In this document: piece after piece, positions 14,801 to 28,100 of the stretch
How the letters are laid out: each line of letters begins with the position of its first letter
How positions within the stretch are numbered: the stretch's first letter is position 1
DNA from: Pachypanchax playfairii
Lineage: Eukaryota; Chordata; Actinopteri; Cyprinodontiformes; Aplocheilidae
Assembly: GCA_006937955.1 (NCBI GenBank)
Contig: SSNP01000005.1
Location: 2,576,005-2,640,004, forward strand
Direction: 5' to 3'
DNA: 64,000 nucleotides
Program-made: the position numbers and the translations under genes
Notes under the pieces: model-generated
Told to the model about the DNA's origin: nothing
Seen by the model: only the letters and a program-made list of their open reading frames with translations
Databases searched by the model: none

Positions 14801-17800
14801 GCTTTACATTTATATCTTGAAAAATAACAAGTTGCAGTTTGACCTCCTATGATTGGTCATCAGTAGTGTCTAATTTATAAAATCACAATCATTAAATAAT
14901 ATAGTTTACAGGTTATTTAAAGTTATACTTAAATGTTAAACATAAATAATATTTATGTTAATACTCCTTTAAAACTCTGATCAAACTAAAATACATGATT
15001 AGGATTTTCTTTTTTAACATTTTCTTTCTTTTATCTCACACTTCAGAGAAAACGTGCGTCATGAACGCAGCATAAAACATTATTTTACGTTTTTTAATTT
15101 AAAAAATCTCCATCTAAACTGTCTCAAGGTCTTGAGTTGGAATTTATCTCTGCTTTGCTTTAGTAAATGAAAATAATAATTCATTTTGGAGAACATTTTT
15201 TCTTTCATAACCTTAATTTGTTTTTTTAGGAAATCATTTCCAGACTCTCCTTACCAGCTAATTCTTTCATTACTCTTTTTATCTGAGATCAAAGACAGAC
15301 ATTTCTTATTACATCTTCTGTTATTCACAAATCTCTTCATTTCATTTAAATGAATTTGATTTAACAAAAAATATATATTTAGATGTAGTCCTGCTGCTTT
15401 TATAAATCCTGTTTATCAAATGAAAAAAACACATGATTTTATTTTTATTTTAACAGTATAAAGTCCTTCTCAGCTGTGACTTTATGCTTAAAAAACTACC
15501 TAAGATATAGCTTTGGATTAAGTAAAACTACATAAACATACTGAGTTTGAAGGATTTCTCCATGTGAATCCTTTCTGATTAATATATAAGATGTTTTCTA
15601 CACATGTGTCTCGATTTGACAGTAATCTACTGGACGTGGACGAGTCTGCGCCTCCTCGTTCTGCCACACACTCTGTTTCTGTTGGCTCTGAAAGGTGTGC
15701 GCTGATCATTTGTGAGGGAACAATAGTGTGTTGTTATTGGGCTGTCAGAGCGATGCGTGCCTGTCAGGTTAGGTTTGGGCTGCTTTGTGGAGACATTAGC
15801 GGCTGACGGACAGCCCTAACACCCCTTTTGGCTGGTTCTCTCCGTCTTACGGGCTAATAACTACCCGAAGACAATTAAAACTTCACCCTGTTACAAAGAA
15901 GAATAAGATGCCTTGATTGTGTACGACAGGACTGTTAGCGATTGAGCTGTGGGACGGAGCTATTATTACTATTGAGTTGTTGGACTTTGCAAGTCTTTAA
16001 ATTTTGAATTTAATATGTCAACACAACCCTGTTATTTGGACATCCAGTGCAGTCTTTACTTAGCAGAGAGAGCTGCTTTCTTCATCCATTAAAATACCAT
16101 GTTATGTTTTCAATGATTTTTAACTGAAGGAATCCAAAATGCACGCGCGCACACACACACACACACACAGATGAACACACTTTTTTTCAGTTGTCTGGAG
16201 TGTTAAAGTTCAGATTGGATGAACACTGAAAAATCTGCTGTAAAGGTGGGAAGCCGACATGGGTCAGTAATCCCTGTCTTAGCAGAGAATTCCAACCATC
16301 CAAAGGAGCAATCAGCTGTGGTGATATGTGGACAAAGCCTTAAGACCAGCCTCTCCTGCTGAGTGCTGACCAGCACTCCTACAGCTAACAGCTAAGCCTG
16401 TCAAAACACAAGCCTCATAGATCCACACAGGCACAAAAGAATGTCAAAACCCGAGAGCCTCTTTGTAATGATGCAACAAGACAGAATCATCTCTTCCAGA
16501 AAAGTGCATCTTTAGACAGCATCATACAGCTGGAGGACGTTTCATATAAGACAGTCATGCAGCAGAATTTAATAACCTGAGAGAAACTGCACACTGGTGG
16601 GGCAAATATTTACAAGCTGAATGTTGATGCTTCCCACAAGAGAAAAACCTGGAAAGAACAAAGAGAAAGTTTTTGTTTGCTTTGTATTCATTACTCGGTA
16701 AAGCCATGACCTGGATAAATTATTTAAAATTCTTGTTTTAGGTTAATTTTGGCTAATATACCTCCAAAATAAGCATCTCGGCACATCTGTAAATCAGCAT
16801 CAAAGAATCATAGATCAGACTCTTCAATCTAAATGTTGACATTGTTCTGCAAAAGGTTTAAATAATCCAGCATCATCTGACTATTTTAGTTATTTAGTGA
16901 GATTTAAAACCAGAATGAAAATGTATTTTAATCCGTGGCTCCATCATTAAGTTAAAAACAACAACCCAGTCAAAGCTGTTGTTTTAAATACAGTTATGGA
17001 ACAAGTGAAGCATGTTCTTCTTTGGAACACGAGGCCTGGGGGAACTTTTACTTTCAGTTCTTTTGTTATTAGCAGCTTCACTAGATTTAAAGTGAATCAT
17101 TATCAAATATCAGCAGGTTAAAAACAGACCAGTAGGATATTTTTTGTTTTATCGCTCTCGAGAAATTTACGTGGCCCATCTACTTATTGATTCCTATAAA
17201 ATGTCACATGTGATGGAGAGTGTATAACAGTTACACAAACAGAGGTTGGAAAATGTGAAGTGCTCCTGGCCAACCAGTAAATTCTCAACCTTTTAATGCC
17301 ACGACACACTCAAAGAAAAAAAAAACATCTGAGACTAGCTGAATATTACGTGCTGTGAAATGCCACGCACTCTGCAGCCATGTATGATCGCATCATGATC
17401 AAACAGCAAAATGTCAAGAGCTTCTGGGCAACAAGTCATTTTTATTAACTTTCAGGACAAGTGTCATTATGGACTCAGTCAATTACACGTTAATAAAGTT
17501 AAAACTATCCTGTGCCTGTGTGGTGAGACAGAGGGTCCGTCTCAGGGTCTTTGTGCCCCAGTCTTATCCACAATGCTCCCTTCCTCACCTCTAAAAGGAG
17601 TTGCCAATTGCATTCTCCCTCTTTTCTGCAAGCATCACTCAGCAGGCGCTTCAGGCCACCACCTGTCATGACTGTAGCTATTGTGAGGTGCCATTTGATG
17701 TGCAGTTCTTTTGTGTGGAAGTTTAACAGGTTTTTTAAAACTGGCTCAGCTTTTAGCAGAGCAGTCTGTACCTCACCTCGTCCTTTTAAACCAGGGAAAC

Positions 17801-20800
17801 AAAGCAGGGACTGTAAAGACAGGTGAACACAGGCAGGTTTCTCTCCAAACTTGTCCTCAGCAACAGACTGGGCCATATTCTCCCTTCAGCAGGTGCTTGT
17901 GGTACCCAGGAGAAGACTTCGGCTCATATTTTCTGTACAAAGAGTGAAACAGTTTTTTTTTTTTTTTCAATTTTAAACTCTGTTTGAAAATGAGTGTACC
18001 TCTAGAATGTGTCAAAGGACTTTCTGTATAACAGAAGAAACAGTCATGAGATGCACCTCTTGGTTTCAGGACTGCACTCATTCATCATCTTTTTTTCATC
18101 AGTTCGATCTCACATTCCACAGTTTTTTGTTCATTTAACTCTTTATCTTATGTTCATTTTATCCAAACATGATTATTTTGCTAATTGATATTGAATTGAT
18201 ATTCAATTATACTCTCTACTGTTTTTTTTCTTCATGCTTCAGTTATTTAATCTTTAATCTGTACAGTGTTAATTTTGTTGACTAAAATATTACGTCATAA
18301 TTTTAGTCACGAATATATTTTTGCGGACCAAACGAAAACTAAAATAGACGACCTTATTTGAGACGATTATTGTGACTAAAATTATGTTGATTTTCATTGA
18401 CGAATAAAAGACGAGACGAAAATAGACAGCGACGAAATCCAATCAGAGGAAAAGAAAGATGCAGAGAGGAATCAGTCAAAAAGCTAACAGCTGGAGCTGC
18501 TGTGAAAAGAACCAATCAGAGCGCGGCTTAGACGCCAGATGAAGTGTGGAATGGTAAGAAAATGTCCATACTATATTGCAGTTGTTAAATTAATACTTCA
18601 GAAAATAGACTTATTTTAGTCGACTAAATCTACAATTGATTTTAGTCGACTAAAACTGCCACATATTTTTTCGTCGACTAAAATTAGACTACAATTAAAA
18701 CTAGTTTAGTGACTAAAATTGTGACTAAAATTGAAAAGAATTTTAGTCAAAAGACTATGACTAAAACTGAATTAAAATTTCTTGTATTGTTGTTGTTTAA
18801 TTTCTCTTATTTTCCTCTTAAGTTTTAATGTTTCTTCCATGTTTTGAAAAGCTTTAATGTAGAAAACTTGTCAGATGAGTGAAAGTTGGTCAAGAGAGAG
18901 CAGAGGACCAATAAAACTATGGTTTAGTCATCTTTCCACTCCAAACACTTCACAGGAGATTGATGCAGACATGTTGCAGGCAGGCACGTGCACACACACG
19001 TGCACACAGATCTTTATTGCTTCTCACACAAGTCAGGATGGCAATACTGAACAGAGAAGTAATACATGACACTCTGAGGGTGCTCCAGAGTCTTCCACCT
19101 ATTTCTTTCTTAAAGCTGATACTTGTCAGAATAAGAGCGCAGGAAGTATCTCTAAGTGATCCTCTGTTTCTTTGTGCATGTTCACAAACAGTTACTGCTT
19201 TCTGCAGTGTTTTATCAAGCTGTCACAGTGTCTGTACTCTATCAGGAACAGATCAGCTGTTTGATATGAAGGTGGTGAGGAAGCTTTGAATTCACTGCTC
19301 ATTTTCTGCAGTTATCTTTAAACTCTTTATTTTCTGGGTTGAATCAACATGTTGATTTCTTTTTCATTTGTCTTAAAGTAATGAAGAATTTAAATGGATT
19401 TACATCGAGTCTTTGTTCAGGCTCAAGGAATGACGATTTATTCTTGGATTTACATAAATGTCATTGGAAAACCAAAACTTGGATCTTTCTCTTTTCCTGA
19501 GTCCAGAGTCGGAGGTTTTCATCCTGCTCCCCCAATTTCACACCAGAATAAACAAAGTCTGTCTTTTTCTTATTTTTTTTATTTACAGAATCCCATCCTG
19601 TAAATCCAGAAACATCTGGATCAAATTTACAGTTTCTCCTGTTGTCTGATCAGAGATCAGAACCTCACAATCAGGAGACATGAGATTAAATTGTAAAGAT
19701 CTGATCCAGGTGGGTCGACCAAAATCAGAACTTGACAAAAATGTAATCTGAGATTGTTTTTTACAAATTTGACATTTAATTGGTAAAAAACAAGCTTTTG
19801 ATTTCATACAGTAAATATGGTGCAGGGCAGCATAATGACATGACAAGTCCACAATCTGATGAAGATCATTATTCACCTTACGAGTCTCTAATCCTGGTTC
19901 CTGTTTGTTTGAGGTCTCAATGTTTCCTCTTGTCTTGTTGATCAGGTGTATCTGTAACTAAAACATATAACAGAATTAACCTGTTTGACTCTGACGTTAC
20001 TTCTCTGTGTTGTTCAGTTTAGACGTTTCATTCTGTTTGACACATCCAGGCAGACTTGTGCTTCACCAGAACACCACTGAGCTTTAGAGTGATTGGACCG
20101 TGTTTTCACGCTGGCCTAGCAGCAGGTTGCTATAAAGGGTGCTGTCAGACACACTATATTTGGACCTAACTTCAGATGTCTCTGAGAGCGAGAGGTGGGT
20201 TGAATATGAGAGACAGCTCAGCCTTGTGTTTGCTGTGAATGAGAGTTTTGTGTCTTTTTTTTCTCTCTGTCATGTGTGATTTGTGCACATGTGGGAGTAT
20301 TATTATGTAGTACTATCTTGAGTCCTGGCTGTGAAAGACAGAGATAGTTAAGTCAGAGAGCAGCTGATGACAGTGACATGCACATGCACTCACACACTCA
20401 GTCATTTCTCAGGGATTCTTGGAAATCTTTTGGCGTCTGACAGACAGATAGCATCTCACAACCGTCTCTAATTGGCTGAGAGTTTTAGGACTGATGGAAT
20501 AAAGCATGACACAGTGACAGCTAAGCAACATCATCACCAGGATTTGACAGAATTTTCCAACACATATCACCACAAAGCGCCAATTAAACACCAAACTACT
20601 TTAAAACTTCTTTCCTGTTTAGTCCTCATGAGAAGACATAATGCTGGACATGTTTGAAAGACCTTGAGATACGTTGAGGTCTGAAAACAAACATCATCTT
20701 CTGTTTGATAATTCATTTTTAAATGATTCAATATTTACTAAATATATTTTGCTCATCTCATTGAAAAAACAAAATATTTGCAAGTAAAGTTTTCCAAAAC

Positions 20801-23800
20801 ATGAGACGGTGTTTGCTGAAGAGGTTTTGCTGGTGGTTCTCAGTGGATCTCAGTCTTCTGCAGAAATACTTTCTTGCTGAAAAAATAAATCATTTTAGAA
20901 CTTGATTACATTTTTGGTAACATTATTTCCTATTTGATGGGTTATAAATTGTTTGCAGTGTTTGTATAAATGTATTTTCTTTAGTCAAAGGCTCTTCTTA
21001 CCTCACATCCCCCTCCCATGTTGAGTGCAGGGTTTTCAAGAGAAGATCTTTGTTAAATGTTCTGCAACTTGTAGCAGTTCTGATTTTAGGACGTCAGAGG
21101 AAAGAATAGTTCTTGCAAAGGTGTGCTGTCTTGGACTGTGTTTGGTACATCATTTATTGAAGTGTAATTTTACCTGTATATCTCAGTCTGTCTCCACTCT
21201 GTGTGAAATTTAAAACTGTGCAACAAATACATGCAGCTGAGACGTGTGGAGGGTTGGTGTATAAAGCAGAACCTGCTCATTGCTGCAGAGAAAAATGGGG
21301 AGACAGAGAATTGTAAGCCTCCTCCCACAGTAAGATCTCTTAAGGGGAGGACTTTCCACCTCCAGGATCCCCTGAAGCAAACATTAGTTTGACCAAGATT
21401 TGTGTGTCCAGCACCAGCTGCTGTAACAGCCTTGGCTGGAGCTCTGCAGAGGCAAACAGAGAGGCAGAGTCCAGCATGAAGTAAAGATGGTTGGAGGTAA
21501 AAGAATTCAGTCCAGTGGTGCTCAAGGTTAATATATTGTACTTAAATCATAAGCAGACAGTTGATAAAACCTGATATAGATTACTGACATTTGTACTAAG
21601 GCTGTTGAAAGTGAGGATTAAACCTTGAACAGCAGATCTCACTAACAGATTCACTGCATCACTCTGTTATTCTAGGAAGCCGGTTTCTCCTCAAACTCTT
21701 TTCTAAACTTGACTGAACTGTGGTCTGTTTGCTAGAATAAAATTCCAGGTGTGGACTCGAGCCTCAGAAGACGAGACACGTTCAAACATGAAAAGTAAAA
21801 TACAGACTTTCACAAACTGCTTCGAGCAGTACAGACCGCTCCACTCACCAACAGAAAATATCTCCCTCCTTCATCCTTTTTGATATAAAGAAGCACATAT
21901 CGGCTCGGTGGGTGAACATTAATGTGCAAGTAAAGCACATCAACCACCAGAACTTTGGGCTCTGAAATTCACTTTCCTTTTCCTGCTATGTGGTGATTCC
22001 AAACATAAAAGACAAGTTTCTTTTACTTTAATAGAGAATGTCTTCAGAAAAATAAACTTTAAACAAATGATGCTACCCTAATAAGTTTTTACTCTTGGTT
22101 ATACTAAAAGGGTTTACAACTCAATTACATTCTGGTGCAAGGATGTCGACATTTTTCATAACACATCTCGTGCCTCTGTCTGACTTTCATCTCATGTTGA
22201 AAGGCTTTAACACTTTACTTTGTAGTGGGACTTCGTTTAAGCTCAACACTCAGAAGCACTGAGGGAATTTTACTTTCACCAGTCGCCGTTGTATCATATC
22301 CTCTTTATTGTGGAGATGAATATATATCTAAAGTGTTTTATGCTCTACAGTTCGCCCACATTGAAATGTATCAGTTCTTATTCCGACGTGGAAACAGTTT
22401 GCGTAATGATCTGATATCCAGCATTGTACGTCATGCTGCTATTTTTTCAATATGCAATTTGCAATCCTATTGATTTATTAAACAAATGATCTTCTAAAAG
22501 CCAAAATGAAATTCAGCCTGTAAAGTTAATGTGACATCTGAGCCACATGGATAATCTTGTGATGTATAAGCACTGAATCGGATTAACGGAACTCTGAATT
22601 TAATAGAGTTTTCCTAGTTATAAATGTTTAATTAGGTATTTCAACATGCACAGTGCAGACTGAAAGCGGTTCATGCTATGGATCTTTTTTACTCAGGACT
22701 AAAGAGCTCCTGTCTGCAGAACACTGCAGTCGATTGAAGCTGGAAAAGGATCGTTTGTTGAGGTAGCAGTAACAGGAGGGTCCGTCTTGTCTTCAGCATA
22801 TCTCACTTTGTTAGCTTGTTTTTATTATTTTAACATGAAAACCACCTTTTCTCAGTTTCATTGTTATAACTAATCAATAATTAGTCATTTGTTTCTCAGA
22901 GAATAAAATATTTTATTTCATAATGAAAAGTATAATAAATTTAAACATGTTTTTTTCCACAAAGATTTATTGTCTCCTTTTAAAAAGGAGTTATCTTCAT
23001 GTTAGTACTGGTCCAACGAGAGGATGCAGAGAAATGAGTGCTGCCATCTTTGTTTCCACTCTACAGGAAGGATTATCACATATCTTTAGCTTCCACTCCG
23101 TATCACTGCATATGAAACCGCTGTGCTTGTGTGTATGTGCAGCTCTGCATCTTCATCCTCCACTAATTTATATTCGTTTATAGCAATGAATGAACGCTAA
23201 GATGCAAGTCCACAGCTGTTGTTTATGTCAGTGGGAGCTTTGTTTGAGACGGGTCAGGATAAATAGCGTTCCTCCATCCACTTTGCCGCTCTCATCAATA
23301 ATCACAATCACATCATGAATCTCCAATTATCACTCAAGCTGCTTGCCCTGAGTGAAATCTGAGCCTGTCTTTCTATTCTGAAATAATGAGAGTTTTTTAA
23401 AGCTATTAACATGCTACACACCGCAGATTTTCATCTTAATTGTTCTTTTTCATTTTTGCTCATTATTATTGAAGGATTAGTTTTTGATGAGAAGGAGTGC
23501 GTTCGGGTGTATGAGGGAGGGATCAGGCAGGATCAGATGTCTTTTTGTTTATTGGGAACAGAAATACACTGATGACAGACACTAAACTGCAGATAGAAAC
23601 TACCAGGTAGGAAAACGCTGCAAATTTTTTAATGAGCCTTCTTCTATCATAAGGACCATATTTTTACCTCCACACATCAGCAACACCTTGACATTCAGCA
23701 AACAGCTTAGTTTATCGTCCATCTTCTGTATTTATTGTTCATTAAAACGCTCTTCATTTTATTCTAATATTAATCTGGTTGTGTCTTTCTTTCTAAATTA

Positions 23801-25113
23801 TTTCCATCCCACGTCTTATATTTTTTTTGTCCAGCTTCTATTTTTCTTGCATCTATTTCTCCTACTAATCAAACAATTAACTCCTCCCTTCCTGTTCTGA
23901 GACCGGAAGGAACCCTGAACATAAACTTGAGAGAGAACTTAAAAGTTTAACATGTTGTAGCTGCTCACAAAATATTTTTCTTGTAAAATGTTCTTGTGTT
24001 TTTGAAAACAGATGATCTTTATGTTTCAGTTGAGGTCTCACTGCCTCAGGCAGGAAATTAACTTATTCCACTCTGACTTGATGTTTAACAGTGAGGTTAC
24101 ATGACGATTGTGTAATACAATGAGAAACAACCTTTACTAGGACTCCATGGAAGAAAAGAGACTGTACAGAGATAATAACAGTTAATAAAAATCAACATGT
24201 CACCAAAGTCTTTCTCTCAGTGAGCATCATTTCCTGTATATCAGAAGTGTTTCTGCTAAATTGCCTTGCAGTTGATTTGTAAGTGATGCTCAAATGTGTT
24301 TCTATTCAAGTCAGATTCATATCAGTGGGTCTAAAGGGCAGAACATTGTGGTCCAGGTTGTATCAGGATCTGCCCCCCCTCCACATGTCCACACATGTTT
24401 CAGGCAGGAGTGATGCTGAAGGTGTTTCACCATCATTAGTATGTGTGTGAACATGAGACCAGTTACCATTAACCTCCTGCTGCAGTCAAGTTTTAACTAC
24501 TGAGTTCTTCAGATCAGGTCTGATGTATTACACACATTTCTTTGCATTATAGTAACATTTGTTCCCACTTTCTTTTCTTTTCACTTATTTCCCCTTGACG
24601 TTATTCTTGTCGGCTCATCGTTGTTTAACACTTATCAGCCGGATATTGGATGATAAGCCTTAATCAAAGCACCGTTTCAACTTCAGTGCCTGTGTCAGCT
24701 CTGACATGTGGTTTGGCATTTAATGCGTGACAGCAGCTCGACACTAGTTCACATCCCTCTTCATTAGAGACGCTGGAGCCGGTTATATTTTGCGCCAATC
24801 AGCTTTAGCGTAATCACTTGTGTTCAACAAACCAATCTCGCCCGTGACAAGATAATTACCATGAGTTCTCGAGGGAGATGTGTACTGGGGAGGACCGGAG
24901 AACTCAAACAGAAGTTAGAGCAGCAGTTCCACCTTTGGACTGCAGTTTAATTCAGTTTCCATCAGTTTAATCACTGTTTCACTGTGGCTGTTTTTAGAAA
25001 TGAGAAAGTGGGAATCAGAACCACTGAGCACCAATTAATGAGTTACAAAAGTGTTGAGATGACTCATAAACATGTCAGTAATAACGATAAAACTATTCAG
25101 GCAATAACTGAGT

Positions 25114-25173
<60 letters not shown>

Positions 25174-28100
25174 TGACTCTGAAAATTATATTAATCTAAA
25201 GAAATTAAACAGTTAGACTACCAGATGTTTTGCAGGAAGAATTGCACTCAGTAGATTTTAAAGATTTTATGGATACAAGTAATACAAGTAAAAGTTTTGG
25301 TTTGTTTTGCTGAAAGTGAACATACTATATAGTTTAAACCCTGGAGACTTGGTGCTGACATTATAACCAATATCTTTATACGTAAAGTTTTAAATTCTTT
25401 CTTTTTGTTTTGTCTTTTAAATCTGCTTGAGATAAAATAAATTAGCACATCAAAGCTGCTGTGATCTATTCTTCTGCAGGAGATTTATTTTCTCTGTAAA
25501 ATAAACCTTCCTGCAGGTCACTCTAAAAAAACCTGTTGCTGGCATGTGTATTGATTAATTAATAATCCATTAATCTTAATTAGACTTCACATTTGAGTAA
25601 TTTATCTTTAACTACTAAAACATGTAACATGCTTTCAGTGATTAAATGTCCTGGAAACCCCATAATGTATATAAAAGGTAATTTTTCATACAGTGGATAA
25701 CCTGGTGCAAGTCATTTTCTGATATACTGTATTTTCTCTTGCTGCTATAGACCTTATGAAAGTTTAATGAGCAGAAACAAGCAGATATTTTCTCGGTCAG
25801 AAAGCTTTGGAGCTGTTGTAACCCTCCTAAAAGAGAGAGCTGGTTTCTTTATGTTGTTTTCAGTCTATCTGAAGTCATAAACCTTCATCTGACAGGTCAC
25901 ACAGTCAAAACCCATCCTCCCCAAACGTGTTACAATTTTTCCTCCTGCACTCTGTCTTGTTTCTCTGGCCTTTGGGTTTCCCCCCTCAGTCCGTCTCTTC
26001 CATTTAACCATTTCCCTTGGCTGCTGTGAAACTTCACCTGCCCAGAATTCCTTTCAGCTGGTGTTCTGTCTCTGCTCATGTTTTGCTTGAAGTGGTCATA
26101 AACAAAAATCCCTGAGAGCAGTGACTTTATTCCCACGACAGGACTGAGGGCATGGAATTCATCACTTACTCCGACTGAGTTACACCTCGACTTAAACCAA
26201 GGTCAAAGCAATTACTGGACTTTCACTCCATCTCTGACCTCCCTCCCCCTCCCTTTACTTCATGTGCCCCTCTACAACAAAACTCTACTGTTGTGCCCCC
26301 CCATAACCCCTCTGCACGTCTTTCTTTGACACCCATACTTGTGCTTTTGGACTTTCTTTGCTGCTCCTTCTGTGTTTGAACGTGTAACATACTTTGTGTC
26401 ACATGAATATTATTATTCTTACTGTTGCAAAAAGGATAAATGATGAAATGACTTTCATTTAAAGTCTGCAGCTCGTATTATCCTGACAAACAGCTCGTCA
26501 GCATCATTAGTATTTAAAATGAAGAGTTCATTCAGGCGTAGTTGTTGACTGAGATGGTTTCAGTTAAACAAAGATTAATCTGGAGTTAAGCTTGGCAGCT
26601 TCCTTTTCATTCATTAGGTTTTCTTTTTGTTTACTGAAAGATATTTCAAGCACTAAATCCAGTTTACAACCTGCAGGATTATTCTGAAGGGCTTTAGTTT
26701 TCATCCCACGTTTTCTATGTTAAAGAAAGTGTCAGATATTACGTATTCAGAAAACACTATTTTATATAGTTTAATTTTGTATAAACACAATAAAAATGCT
26801 TTGCCTTTCTGTCACTTTCTTTATTTAAATGTTTCCATATTTTTAAACAGTCTGATCGAATCTCTTGTAGCTTAAAAATCTGAATTTCTTATTTTTCAAA
26901 TCAATCAGTTAGAGAAAATGTTTTGTTCTAAACACCAACTCCATCTCCAGTTATTTATCAGTGCAGCACTTATTACAAATTGCTGCTGTGCATTCATGTT
27001 TTTCTCTCCAGGATTACAACAAAGAGAAGTTTCTTTTGTCTGTAACTCAAAGTGCTTCAAGTCAGAAGAATGAAAGTAACTAAACCATCTGCTGACTGGA
27101 GCAGAAAGAGTTCTAATGATAAAACTAATGATCAAAATGTCTGTTACATCAGACCAAGGTATTAAACTACACAGATTAATAAGATTATTTTTAATCTTCT
27201 TCTCCCACTGCTTCTCCAGTCCTCCAGTGGATGTTACAGATAATGATATTTAAGATTTAAGAATCGTTCAAAGCCTCTGAGATGTCTCAGGTCAGCAGCT
27301 GCTTTTCACCGGACGGCACTTTTTAAAAGCTCATTCATTTCCTCGTCCACTTCACATGCAAATTTAAATTAGCTTTTAGCAGCCGCACCACACGTTTTCT
27401 CTACCAGGTCCTTCATTTCAAAAGCACTTTCAGGCTGGTCGGTCTGTTTTATTCGTAATGTCTAATTCCTCCTCGTCTCGTTTTGAGAGTATTTTATTGT
27501 GCTTCCTGTGTTTGACCGTGATATTTTTATTTTGGCCTTTTTTTTGTTCATCACATGTTCTGATGAAAAGACCTTCTTTACTCATACACTGTCACACAAA
27601 TAGAATCATTTTGGCTCAGAAACAGGCCCGTCAGACTTCAGGTGAAAGGCGTTGACGTGGCTGCAGCGTGTCATAAAACAACAACAGGAAGTGTTCATCC
27701 AGCACCTCACTGGGTTCTTCCATAATGTCTCTAAACATTTGCAGCAGATTTCAATTTCAGTTCTGAACATGTTCCAAAAATCTTTTTGTCAAAGGAGTTG
27801 CAGAGTCATTGCACCTGCCTGGAACTCGTCTCCGATTAGTTCCCATGATTTAGAAGTGTTGAGAAATGTGAGACATCGGGGGGGCGGGGGGTTGAAACCT
27901 AATTTTATATTAAATGAAAATAAATTTTAAACACACAGAAGCATAATCAAGACACTTTGAAATTGTAACAAGAAAATATGGAAAATAACGACAAAACAGT
28001 CACAATTTTTTTTATAATTAAAGCCTTTTCTCCATGTTACAGACCATAAATAAAACTTATCAGAAACGTGTCACACTGGCTTCAATTTAGCTTTCCCACC

